A stretch of 19,143 bases of DNA, taken from contig LSSL01001674.1 in the NCBI GenBank assembly GCA_001953115.1, positions 1 through 19,143 on the forward strand, read 5' to 3'. Each line of letters begins with the position of its first letter. Position 1 is the first letter of the stretch. Under the pieces are notes generated by a model that had not been told where the DNA came from, made no database searches, and worked only from the letters and a program-made list of their open reading frames with translations. Shown one piece after another: positions 1-9,751 of the stretch. The stretch is from Smittium mucronatum. Lineage: Eukaryota > Kickxellomycota > Harpellomycetes > Harpellales > Legeriomycetaceae. A program made the translations under genes and the position numbers.

Positions 1-1876
1 ATGAAATTTGAGAATAAAATATAAAAAAATAAATAGAGATCAAATCAACATTAGTATAATAAAAAATACATGAAAATTAAATCCACATAAAAGATATTTA
101 CTATTAAAAAATATTAGAAACATCTTTCGAATTAGAATGACTTATTAAATGATACCAATATATAAAAAGTTACAGAATTTTCAAAGAGCTAGAATGAAAA
201 ATGAAATATATCTTTGCAAAATTTCCAAAATTTAAGAGTCTAAGCTACTTTTTATAAGATCCCTCTATGTGTGGATTCTAAAAATTGTTCGCTAATGCTA
301 CATTTAAATCTCAATTAAACCAAAAGAATAATATATTAAATTACCAAAAGAAAAATTAATTAAACAAAACGGAGCTTAAACTATAACTTTAGATAAAAAT
401 AAATTCAAATCCGGAAATTGGATTTTATTTTCCATATATACTCGACTTTAAAAATAAGCCAAAATATATAAAAAGATGATTAAGATAATTAAGATTTATA
501 CTATGAAATTTCGCTTCCATAGGAACGGGTAAATTTTTTTTATTTAATGATTGGGGGTTAGAGTCATGTATTTTATATATCGCTTTATATCAATTTCAAT
601 CTTTATTTAAAAGCACATTAAGGTTCTAAATATATAAATCTCCAGAAATGAAATTTTATAAAAAAATTATTCTCGACTAATTTTCGGTACATTTTTTTTT
701 CTAATCTGTAAAATTTGGATTGATTTATGCTGAAGATAGAGAATTATTGGTTTAATAAATAATTTTGAATAAAAAGCTGCATTTTTCAACGTTTATAAAT
801 ATATTTTTAATTTTTTAGGTTGCGAATACTACAGATAGAAATGTTATGTTATCATAAGCATCTTTGGTATTTTTAAAATAGAAAAACTTTTTTACATTTT
901 GATTGAATATACATATTTACTTTTATATAATGCAAAGCACTTTTGAATAAAAGTAAAAGAATAAAAGAATAGTTTATGTCTGTATTAATTTTAGGCATAT
1001 ATTTTCTTGCTAAAGTCATATTGTAGTGCCATATATCACTTCATTGTGACAAGATTTACACATAAAAGATTCTTATAACTCTAGTTAATAAAACATGTTC
1101 CAATAACATCACTTATAATTTTTTATCAAATAGGCCGAATAATTTCTAGTATAGTTATTATAAGACTTAATTTAGCACTAAAATGCTATTCATAATATTA
1201 TAAATAGATTCCCTTTTAAAAAATAAATAAAGTGTTATTCATTAATAGCTTTAAAATAAATGATATTAACCCAGATAACAAGCTAAAATCAAATCTCATG
1301 ACACCAAAAGATCACCCAAAGTTTCATCAAGCTACCAATACGTTACGTTTAGTGTTAATCACAACCATATATCAATCGATTTAATGTAGAGCCGTTTTGA
1401 ATATTTAATTAACAACTCATTTACGGGTAACAGGTCGGAGGATTATTTGGATTATGTTTTATGTAGATTGGTTTTGAGATCAAAGACTTATTCAACTAAA
1501 TCTTAGCCCTTTGACGCCGAGGGGGCCATTTATACCCTTTTTGATTGAAGAAAAGTCGATTTGGAAATATTAGCTAAGTAGCGAATATGGCGAAACTTTA
1601 AATCGGCGAAAATGTTGGTGATTAATGATGGCACAATCAACCCTATTAGTCGTCAAAGAGTTGGAAGAGACATCTGGAATATCTATTTTTGTTTTGTATC
1701 ACGGAATTTTATCTATGGAATATCTGAGTATTGTAAATAACTACAGCATTTTTTATTGCCTTATTTACATGGTGGGCGCCGTTATTGGTCCAATTGGTAA
1801 ATATTATCCTCGAATTGCAGTGGCCGGAGAAATACCACTTTTTACTTTTTTTTGGTTTCTGCCGCAGATTATCCTG
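1..1876. other. AT-rich intergenic region, no gene called
   Basis: The first about 1.3 kb is extremely AT-rich, with stops in all frames. Between about 1390 and 1870 the composition is less extreme, and one + frame stays open from 1625 to 1912. Its hypothetical product has a hydrophobic middle but matches no family I know, and it runs into the tandem repeat that follows. I therefore treat the block as unassigned, possibly a decayed gene or element. No tRNA-like internal promoter boxes were seen. Confidence 0.6.
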
Positions 1877-2007
1877 TCAATATCCATTGCACTCAAATCA
1901 TCATCGTTATAGCAATGTCAATATCCATTGCACTCAAATCATCATCGTTATAGCAATGTCAATATCCATTGCACTCAAATCATCATCATTATAGCAATGT
2001 CAATATC
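1877..2007. repeat. 41-bp tandem repeat, 3.2 copies
   Basis: Three consecutive 41-base units begin at 1877, 1918 and 1959, followed by the first 8 bases of a fourth copy at 2000-2007. Each unit starts TCAATATCCATTGCACTC and ends TTATAGCAATG. Copies 1 and 2 are identical; copy 3 differs at one position (CATCATCGTT to CATCATCATT). Because 41 is not a multiple of three, the array cannot keep one reading frame, so it is a non-coding minisatellite. It lies about 260 bases upstream of the SMC1 start. The near-identity suggests recent expansion. Confidence 0.95.
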
Positions 2008-2265
2008 GAATTCGTCAAACAGTAAATGAAAAGTAAACAAACCCAACCAATGGTTAAACAAGTATTGTTTCTTTGATTTCTTTGTCACCGCAAATTAATT
2101 TACACTAATCTACTGCAGTGGATTTTGTGGTATTAGTAAACAAAAATATGTTCTATATTGAATACAGGGTTTTATAATCTACTATGTCATTTTTTTTATT
2201 ACATTTTAGAAAGTTAAATAAAAACCATATCGCATAAGTATCCAGCTCTCATACAAAGATATAAA
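2008..2265 (+). promoter_or_regulatory. Upstream region of SMC1 with a CCAAT box
   Basis: This short non-coding stretch separates the 41-bp array from the SMC1 ATG. It contains a CCAAT pentamer at 2047-2051 (in CAACCAATGG), a plausible binding site for the fungal HAP/NF-Y complex. No MluI-type cell-cycle box (ACGCGT) is visible. The transcription start cannot be placed from sequence alone. Confidence 0.3.
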
Positions 2266-5200
2266 ATGGGCCAACTCATTAGGATTGAAGTTGAAAATTT
2301 CAAATCCTATAAGGGTCATCAAGTTATAGGTCCTTTCGGCCCCTTTACTGCTGTTATAGGCCCAAATGGCTCGGGTAAGTTTGTTTTTTCTTTTTATTTA
2401 AACTGAATGCTATTCTTTTACCCTTCCCTAACTCGACTAACAATAGCCTATTATTATTTTTATCCATCATTTTTTTAGGCAAAAGTAATCTTATGGATGC
2501 AATTAGCTTCGTTTTAGGCGTCAAAAACTCTCACCTACGCTCAGTACAATTAAAAGAGTTGCTGTATCATTCTCCTCACACCATGGGCTCCAAGGAGATA
2601 ATAAAAAAAGCCTCGGTCACTATAGTTTTACAGGTGGAAGATGATGAATTCCATTTTAAAAGAAGGTAAGTTGGCATTTTAATACTAGATAACCTATTTT
2701 TATTTGAGGAATAAATTTTTCTTTTTGTTTTTTTCTTATGGTTTCTCCCACTTTATTGCTTCTATTATTTAAAACCTCTAACTTTTCTTTTATTATTATA
2801 ACTTCCTTTAGCATAACAATAACAGGAGGAAGTGAGTATTATGTAAACAATGATCAAGTTGACTACCAAGAATACAAAAACCAACTCGAAAAGTTTAATA
2901 TTATTACCAGAGCTAAAAATTTTCTGGTTTTCCAAGGTGATGTGGAAGCTATCGCCTCTCAATCACCAAGGGATCTTACTGAGTTGATTGAGGTTATGTC
3001 TGGGTATGTCTTATTTATTACTATGTGATTGAAAAGGAATTCAACTAATTTTATAGGATTAAATTAACAAACTGATATCTCCTACACTTTTAGATCTATC
3101 GAATACCTTAAAGAATATGAAACTTTGAAAAAAGAAGAAAAAAATGCCGCTGAGCTCTCTAACTCTTCTTTCAACAAAAAAAGAGCTATAGCTAATGAGC
3201 TTAAATCGGTTTTAAAACAAAAATCCGAACTTGAAAACTATGAGAAGAAAAAATCCGAACTTTCAAAGCTCAATGTTGAATATATGCTGTGGAAGCTCCT
3301 TCAACAAGACTCTAAAATCGAAAAAGATCAGCTGGAAATCGAATCAATGGCCTCCCAAGTCACCAGTCTATTATCTGATTCCAATAAGTTGGGTTTAGAA
3401 GTAGAATCTCAGAGAAGAGTTCAAGCTAAATCGTTCAAAGAACTATCCAAAGCAGATAAAAGTGTCAAAATTCTTGAAAAGCAACTCGAAGAAAACGTAT
3501 TATTTCACTTGTATATTATTATTTTTTGTATTTTAATATTTAATGTTCATTTTTTTTCATTAGCAACCAACATTGATAGCTTATAAAGGCAAAAGTGAAA
3601 TTATCGCTAAGAAAGTTTCTTCCTTAATTTCAAACATTGAAACTTTAAATTCTGACTCAAAAAGACAAAAAAGTATTACTCAGACCATGGAGAGAGAACT
3701 CGAAAGAGTTAAATCTGCTAAAAACAGAGCAAAAGGTAGAAATTCTTACTTTCACATAGTATAAAATACTTTTTAATACTATATAACCCTATCTTATAAA
3801 GGATATCAAAATTTAAATTGAACAATTTTGTTTTGCAATTTCATCGAAAAAGCTTATGATTTTTATTCTTCTATTCATTTTAGAATCTTCGGAATCTAGT
3901 CTTGGCAAAGGAAATTTTAAAAGCCAATCAGATGAATCTGAAGCTATATCTGAATATTACAAATTGGAATCTCAATTGAATTCTGAGAGCCAAAAGGAGT
4001 CTGAGTCACTTAATCAAATATCTCTAAAAATTTCTACTTTGGAAATGAAGATCGCCAAAGCTATCAAAAAAAAGGAAGATCTAGATAAGCAAAACTCCGA
4101 AAAAGAAGAAAAAAAGAGAATATATGAAACACAATTGATAGAGAATAGCACCTCATGGAATGAGCTGACAGCCAATAGAGACAAGATCACAGCAGATATT
4201 TCAAAAACTAAAAAAAGCCACGAGAAGGTCAGAGCTAATGAATTGGAGTTAAATGAAAAGCTTAAAATTATTCTTCAGCAAATATCTCAGACAAAAGCAA
4301 TAGAAAATGAATCTAAAAAAGAGCGCAAAGATGCTGAAGTTCTTGCAGCTTTGAAAAGATTATTCAAAAACGTTTATGGCCGAGTTTCAGAGCTTTGTAA
4401 ACCCACACAAAGAAAGTATGAACTTGCAGCAATGATTACTTTTGGAAAGTTTGCTGAAGCGATTGTAGTAGACTCGCAATCTACTGCTATCGAATGTATA
4501 AGATATCTAAGAGAACAAAGAGCAGGAAAAGCTACATTTTTGCCTCTAGACTCCTTGTCTACAAACACTGTTAGTGATTCTTTGCGTAGGGCCCACCCTA
4601 ATTCTAGACTTGTCATAGATGTTTTAGAATACGACTCAAAATACAGTAAAGCAATTTCCTTCGTATGTGGCTCGAATATAGTTTGTGACACTTTGGAAGT
4701 TGCCCGTGAATTGTGCTATACCAGAAATTTGTCCGTCAAAGCAATTACGCTAGATGGTTCTGTAATCCATAAGAGTGGTAATATTACAGGTGGTACATTT
4801 TCTAGCTCTGGTTCATTGAAAACTAGCTTGGATAAATGGGAGAGAGGAAATATTAATTCTTTGATCAAAACTAGAGATGAGTTGACTATTTCTTTAGATA
4901 AACTAACCAAAGGAAGAAATTTCTCTCATCTTATTGAAAATCTTGAAATTCAGTTGTCTGATGTGGAAACTCAATGTTTGATTTCTAATGATAACCTAGT
5001 TAGAACAAAAAGATGGTTGGAATCATACTCTTTGGAAGTTAATAGTTTAAATAGACAGATAGATGTTGTCACCGAAGAATTAGAAGCGTATTATTCTGAA
5101 AAAAGATTCCTTGAAAAAGAATTAAGAATCACAACCGATAAGTACAATAAAGCGTCGGAACCAATTTTCAGAAAGTTTTGCAATAAGTACAACTTTTCGT

Positions 5201-6633
5201 CTATCGAAGAATTTAATTCCATTATGGAAACCAAAAAAAAAAATTCCAGTCAGCAATTGGAATTTAGCAATCTCATCTCCAAATTGGAGAATCAATTATT
5301 GTTTGAAAAGGAACAACTTGATATTATTCAAAATGATCTCAGTCGTAAAAAGGAGCTTCTTGATCAAGTAAATGCCGATCTTATCTCAACTAAAACTGAA
5401 ATAAAAATGCTTGAATCCACTCTAAACTCACAAATCAAAGAGCTTTCTAAGCTTCGAAAAGAATACAACAACTTGCAAGAAGCTTACAGCTTCGAAACTT
5501 CCAAGTTGAACATAATTAGAAGCCAATTTTCTGATGCGACTTCGTCGATGGATGTTATAAACAAGTCTAAATCAGCTAAGGAGACTGATTTGGTTAAATC
5601 ATTTGACAAAAAACTTGCTGTGTTACGTAAATGCCGCTTAGAAAACATCAACATTCCTCTAACTTCGGGATCTCTTAATTCAATTCCTATATCTTTGGCA
5701 TCAATTTCCACAATGACTGAAAACGTTGGAAATTCAGATTTATTCAACAACCCAGTGCATAACATCAAGCCAGACTACACTAGTTTACCTCAGTCAGTAA
5801 AAGCTAAATTAAACTCGAAAACGATATCTGATGAATTTTCAGCAGATTCTCAGGAAATCGTTTCTTTAGACACTGATTATAGTTCTAGAATAGCCTCTAT
5901 TAATCTTGAACTGAGCTCGATGGCACCCATATCTCTTGCTCGAGAAAAGCTTAATTCCCTCCAGAAAAGACTTGAGGACTCTGACAAAGAATTTTCGAAT
6001 CTCAGAAATGTAGCTAAGGATGTGCATAGTCGCTTTTCTTCCGTAAAAAAAAATCGATACGAATTGTTTACTAGAATGTATAACCACATTAGCCAATCTA
6101 TTGATAAGTTTTATAAAATTCTTACTAAGTCGAGCATATTTCCCATTGGTGGTACTGCATATTTAAACCTGGAAAACACTGAGGAACCGTATTTGGGTGG
6201 TGTAAAGTATCATGCCATGCCTCCTCTAAAGCGGTTTAGAGACATGGAGCTTCTTAGTGGGGGAGAAAAAACGGTAGCAGCATTAGCACTACTTTTTGCA
6301 TTACAATCATATTTGCCATCGCCTTTCTTCGTTCTTGACGAAGTGGATGCTGCGCTAGATTTAGCCAATGTTGTTCAGCTGGCTAATTATTTGCGACTTC
6401 GATCATCGCAGTCGCAAATTCTGGATAACAAAGATAATATAGAATCTGAGATTCAAAAAAGGTCTAGAAAATCAGAGAGTAAAAAGACTGATCCATCTAA
6501 CTTTCAATTTATCGTTATATCATTAAAGCAACCATTATACGAACGTGCTGGTACATTGGTAGGGATATATAAGGACCAAGAGAATAACAGCTCAAGAACT
6601 CTAACCCTTGATCTCAATCGTTATCCAGACTAA
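2266..6633 (+). CDS. SMC1: Cohesin subunit SMC1 (structural maintenance of chromosomes 1), six exons
   Basis: This is the SMC1 ATPase of the cohesin ring, which pairs with SMC3 and holds sister chromatids together in the nucleus. Exons: 2266-2374, 2479-2665, 2812-3003, 3094-3496, 3564-3735, 3884-6633. All introns are GT-AG (67-148 bases); the donor of intron 5 (GTAGAA) is weak. The joined frame is 3813 bases, 1270 residues, slightly longer than the usual about 1230. Seen in order: N-terminus [17 protein letters not shown], Walker A GPNGSGKS at residues 32-39 (its codon 37 is split by intron 1), Q-loop VFQGDVE with Gln140, a long first coiled coil, a hinge at about 515-665 (VYGRVSEL to NITGG), a return coiled coil, signature LLSGGEK at 1144-1150, Walker B FFVLDE with Asp1173 and Glu1174, and D-loop AALD. 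The C-terminal half-head continues to LDLNRYPD. Residues about 1200-1227 are a charged insertion absent from the SMC1 proteins I know. The ATG is chosen because it opens directly into the conserved SMC1 N-terminus. The SMC1 rather than SMC2-4 assignment rests on this N-terminus and the FQGDVE context. Confidence 0.96.
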
Positions 6634-7416
6634 ACATCTTATAAAATCGGCTTACTATTTATTTTTTTAATGTGTTAAACAATTGTTTTTTCTTATCTTC
6701 TTTACTAATACACTTATTATATGTTGCAACCATTTATGGAAATATCCCAATACCGTTTTTTGGTTGTTTCTGTTTATTAAAACATTTCAGACATTGGTGA
6801 TTTCTACCTAGTATTGTTTAAAGGTAAAATAATTGACAAGTGTTTTTTGATCGTTTTTGGTTATTTGGTCTTGATTATATATGGAGGTATTGAGAGCTCA
6901 TTAAGAATCGTTATTTTTTAATTCTGAGATATACTAGGAGAAAAAATAGGTATTTATTGCATATCCTGTAATAAGCACGATGATAATTAGCTATATATCA
7001 AATCTAGGAAATGACAGATACTAAGTAATAATTTCATATGAATTCTAGTATTTCTATAATAATTATAAACGAAATAGCAAATAATTACATTCCTTTATGT
7101 AAATTCATTCGAAGATCAGAACTTGCATATTTTTTTTTGAATTATAGTCTTTTTTTTAAGTTTCAAAAAATCAACTATTTACACCTTTTTTAATGCAATT
7201 TCGAAAAAAGTGCGGCCAAATTGTCCTTTTTTTTTCATCACGGGATTTTATTGTACCAAATTGTCCAAAAGAATTATTAGTTTCATCCTTTAATATACCA
7301 ATTAAAAGAAAAAAATTAAAAGTTCCTACGAAGAATTAAATACTAACCAATAATTGCATATACCAATATGCTAAGAGAAACTGCTTATTGGTTATTTTAA
7401 TGACCCCATAGGTCCA
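6634..7416. other. Intergenic, no gene seen
   Basis: AT-rich sequence after the SMC1 stop, with no sustained open frame on either strand. An 11-base direct repeat, CCAAATTGTCC, occurs at 7216-7226 and 7256-7266 and brackets a poly-T run. I see no canonical AATAAA within the first 100 bases after the SMC1 stop, so its polyadenylation site is not placed. Confidence 0.6.
7238..7253. repeat. 16-base sequence with an inverted copy at 9217-9232
   Basis: TCACGGGATTTTATTG here is exactly reverse-complementary to CAATAAAATCCCGTGA at 9217-9232. In both copies a run of T precedes the motif at a short distance when read in the same sense. The copies face each other about 2 kb apart and enclose the 22-bp array and the PIP-box gene. 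It may be a dispersed repeat or a relic of terminal inverted repeats; with this base composition a chance match is not excluded. Confidence 0.45.
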
Positions 7417-7527
7417 GAATAAAAGGGTCGATAGGAATGAAAAAAGGGGTTTATTGGAATGAATAAAAGGGTCGATAGGAATGAAAAAAGGGGTTGATTG
7501 GAATGAAAAAAAGGGGTTGATTGGAAT
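7417..7527. repeat. Alternating 22-bp tandem repeat, five units
   Basis: Five units lie head to tail: 7417-7438, 7439-7460, 7461-7482, 7483-7504 (22 bases each) and 7505-7527 (23 bases), with a partial sixth from 7528. Two subtypes alternate as A-B-A-B-B. Type A contains AAAAGGGTCGATAGGAAT and type B contains AAAAGGGGTTGATTGGAAT or a close variant (TTTATTGG in unit 2). Every unit ends GGAAT, so there is also a 44-base higher-order period. The purine-rich strand is +. The array lies between genes and is not in a convincing coding frame. Confidence 0.93.
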
Positions 7528-7552
7528 GAAAAAAAGCTGACCACATATTTAG

Positions 7553-7723
7553 TATGTTTTTTTTTCCACAGAAGTTTCTGCTGGTTTTCTGAAGGACTAT
7601 TTGATTAGCGGAAGTGGTGAAGGACAACGAATAATATCCAAGGGGTCGAAAGCAGAGAGGCAAATGAGCAAATCTAAAGAGAATTCAGTAGCAAGATTTA
7701 AGATCCCATTAAGAAACCCTTAA
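7553..7723 (+). other. Short open frame, possible exon, status unresolved
   Basis: A + frame is open from 7553 to the TAA at 7721-7723. It is preceded by what looks like an intron 3' end: a CTGAC branch-like pentamer at 7536-7540 and a T run ending in CCACAG at 7570. From 7571 the 50 codons read as a polar, Lys/Ser/Arg-rich peptide (begins EVSAGFLKDYLISGSGEG). No upstream donor or start can be fixed and I recognise no family. It could be the last exon of a small gene, or chance. Confidence 0.2.
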
Positions 7724-8097
7724 ATATGAGCTTCTTGATATTCAAAGCAGTAAATAAATACTAATATAATCAGCAGTGATTAGGCCAGTTGGCAGGACTT
7801 GGGGGATGTACTTACGAAAGGCGGATTTGCTGAGATTGACAGCCACAACCTCAATAACCATTTTGGTTTACGTCAAAAAAAAGGATAAAACTTGGTTCAC
7901 CGATTCCGTGTTCCAGGCAAGTGGGTTTAAAGAGCGTGTGTTTATTATATTTCTGTAATTTCTCGAGTTTGCGCTTTAAAGGCGGAATACTCTAATAAAG
8001 AAGTTCATTTTTCAAATAGAGGATCCTGCTATGTATCCAACCGTCTTTGGAGAAAAAAATTAGGCAGGCCATTCGAAAGGAGCAAAATATAGAAAAG
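7724..8097. other. Unresolved, less AT-rich block with competing short frames
   Basis: The block is less AT-rich than its surroundings and has short open frames on both strands. On + one frame runs 7776-7958 and another 7784 to about 7885. On - an ATG in good context (CCAAAATGG) at about 7862 opens a frame beginning MVIEVVAVNLSKSAF that reaches a perfect donor-like CGTAAGT. A TACTAAT branch-like motif lies just before CAGCAG at 7771-7776 on +. These signals conflict, and no frame shows a known domain, so I do not call a gene. It may hold upstream exons of the next gene or a decayed gene. Confidence 0.4.
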
Positions 8098-8632
8098 ATG
8101 TCACAAAGTAAGTAAGGACTAAACCCCCCTCTCTCCTTGAGAATCTTTTCTAAACATATTCTGAAACCAGAATTTCTGGCAACTTTTTTATTTTTTGCTT
8201 TGCGCTTATAAAAAACAAATAGAGGATTTCCAGGTGGCTTTTTATGTTAATTTATCTACTGCAAGTAGAACTGGTCTGTTCGCCCTAGAAAAAAAACGGA
8301 ATAGAGGCTTTGACTCCTTTTGCGAACCTGAAGATTCTTCACACAACTTAAATAACAATGAGGTAGAAAGTACGTTTGATTCTAAAAACGATGATATGCA
8401 TACTACAATTTGTTCTATGTACAGCTCACCAGAATCTCTCACAAATGAAATATGTTTGAATTTGATTGAGGTTTTGCCTTTCGAGTTAGTATTGGTGGCT
8501 GAGCCATTTAACCCTCAAGCCCCTCTGTTAATTCCTAACTCATTATTTATAGAGTCAGAATCTAGCAAAACCATTCCGAATAACCAAACCAAGATTAGTT
8601 ATTTTTTTGAGAAGAGCTATCGAAAAAACTAA
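8098..8632 (+). CDS. Small unrecognised protein with a C-terminal PIP-box (PCNA-binding) motif
   Basis: A + frame is open from 8165 to the TAA at 8630-8632. I propose a first exon of only 10 bases, 8098-8107 (ATG TCA CAA A), a GTAAGT...ATAG intron at 8108-8222, and exon 2 at 8223-8632. The phases match and give about 139 residues starting MSQKDFQVAFYVNLS. I do not recognise the family. The body is acidic and Ser/Asn-rich. The C-terminus reads NNQTKISYFFEKSYRKN, in which QTKISYFF fits the PIP-box Q-x-x-[ILMV]-x-x-[FY]-[FY] exactly and is followed by basic residues, as in many replication and repair factors that bind the PCNA clamp. Function as a PCNA client is inference from this motif alone. 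If the 10-base exon is wrong, the coding part still lies within 8165-8632. Possible alternatives are a terminal exon of a larger gene or a diverged replication protein. Confidence 0.55.
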
Positions 8633-9400
8633 TAATTCTGCTCTTTTCATAGTTTTTTGTGTCAAAAATCACAAAAAAGCTTATCCTATCCACAAGTATG
8701 AAATGAAGGAATTTCATTAAGACCGAACTGAATATAGAGATGCTGCGAGTAGGCTGGTATACATTCAGAGAATGGCCTCTATTTAGCAGAAAATCGATGT
8801 TTGGTGTTTTTAGTTGTAACGAAGCTTGGCGGATTCCAACACGTCCAGTCTTAGTCTTCCATTAGCCTTAATCCTCGTCTCTAATTTGTGTGCCCTTTCT
8901 CTTTCTGTTCCATAATTGGCTGTATTTCTTAATTATATCATTTTTATTTAAATCTATTGGGTTTTAATTATGCCACATCAGATGCTGTGCCCAGATTCAA
9001 CGATTACCGCTTATTAGTATTATTACTGGTGGTTCATCTCTGTTCAATATTTACAGCACATTTATTGGTTTTTTTTTTACAAGACAAGGCTACGCCAATG
9101 GAATTTATGGAATTGAATTTATATGCGATCACTGGCCTGTTTGGGGAAGAGGTTGTCTTGCCGTAAAGACATTTGAGCTGAAATAGGAAATAAATGAAAC
9201 TGCTCTATGGTGACGCCAATAAAATCCCGTGAAATTGGAAAAAAAGTTTTTGTAATTTTTTAGATAGCCAATTGGGTGGCAGCAAAACAATAGAGAATTG
9301 GCTCTGGCGCAAATCGCCTAAATTGAAAACAGATGCGGAAATATTAGGTGGGATATTTTGACAACATTTGCATTTCTAGACAGGCTCAGATTTTATGATT
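8633..9400. other. Intergenic, with possible degraded coding scraps
   Basis: No intact gene is seen. Composition is mixed, with short open frames on both strands, including a - frame of about 40 codons near 8800-8930 rich in Arg, Lys and Leu (ending ESAKLRYN). The + frame at 8957-9166 shows no known domain. A CCAAT motif occurs at about 9268. The Ty1/copia-like scrap at 8985-9190 is listed separately. Confidence 0.45.
8985..9190 (-). pseudogene. Possible scrap of a Ty1/copia-type reverse transcriptase
   Basis: Read on -, the sequence begins with LKCLYGK (9157-9171 encodes CLYGK), resembling the copia RT block [KR]xLYGLKQ. It continues through a stretch with FNSINSIG and KCAVNIE, which resembles the xxSIGFxxSxxDxCVY region downstream in that family. 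A stop interrupts it, and the frame that follows (RDEPPVIILISGN) can be read as the decayed run-up to the YVDD box, which is not present. The resemblance is patchy and no catalytic residue is visible, so this is a weak call; it could be chance. Confidence 0.2.
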
Positions 9401-9751
9401 TAACAAGTATTCTACTGATACTCATCTCTTACTTTTTGATCCCCGCTTTTGCTCATTTTTTTTAAAAGCTCTCTGTTTTAATTCCAATCAAAGTCTTATT
9501 CCAACTCATTTTATATTCATAACTGTTTTTTTTCTTCCGATCATTTATCATTAAAGCTTTTATTTTCTCCTGTTTTCTAAGTGTCCACACACATTGTTAT
9601 TTCTATCCATCTTCTGAAATTGCTAAGCTATTATAGTGTCTTAGATATCCTCTGGTCTGCATTTTCAACCATTTTGCTATCTTTCAAGCGACTTGACAAA
9701 AAAAGCATCTTACTACTTGCTCCCTTCCTTTCATAACCACTCCTTTTTTAA
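9401..9751 (+). promoter_or_regulatory. Pyrimidine-rich upstream region of the BAH gene
   Basis: The + strand is rich in C and T up to the ATG at 9752, including TCCCTTCCTTTC shortly before it. Such tracts are common in fungal promoters and 5' leaders. No open frame that could encode bromodomains or another N-terminal part of the following gene is visible here. No discrete TATA box is convincing. Confidence 0.35.

Noticed and set aside
1625..1912. 95-codon + frame with a hydrophobic middle upstream of SMC1
   Set aside because: No family resemblance, its end lies inside the 41-bp repeat, and the overlapping frame 1785-1994 is equally open, so it is not convincing as a gene.
4374..6096. Several minus-strand frames inside SMC1 exon 6
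   Set aside because: The plus strand encodes the conserved hinge, coiled coil and head; these are antisense shadows.
7451..7663. Minus-strand frame through the 22-bp array giving a Pro/Phe repeat peptide
   Set aside because: The repetitive peptide is produced by the tandem DNA repeat, and unit 5 has an extra base, so no frame is maintained as expected for coding repeats.
8957..9166. 69-codon + frame with a hydrophobic core
   Set aside because: No domain and no nearby splice or start support; a DHW..W string in another + frame recalled a Ty3 integrase but the rest of the fold is absent.
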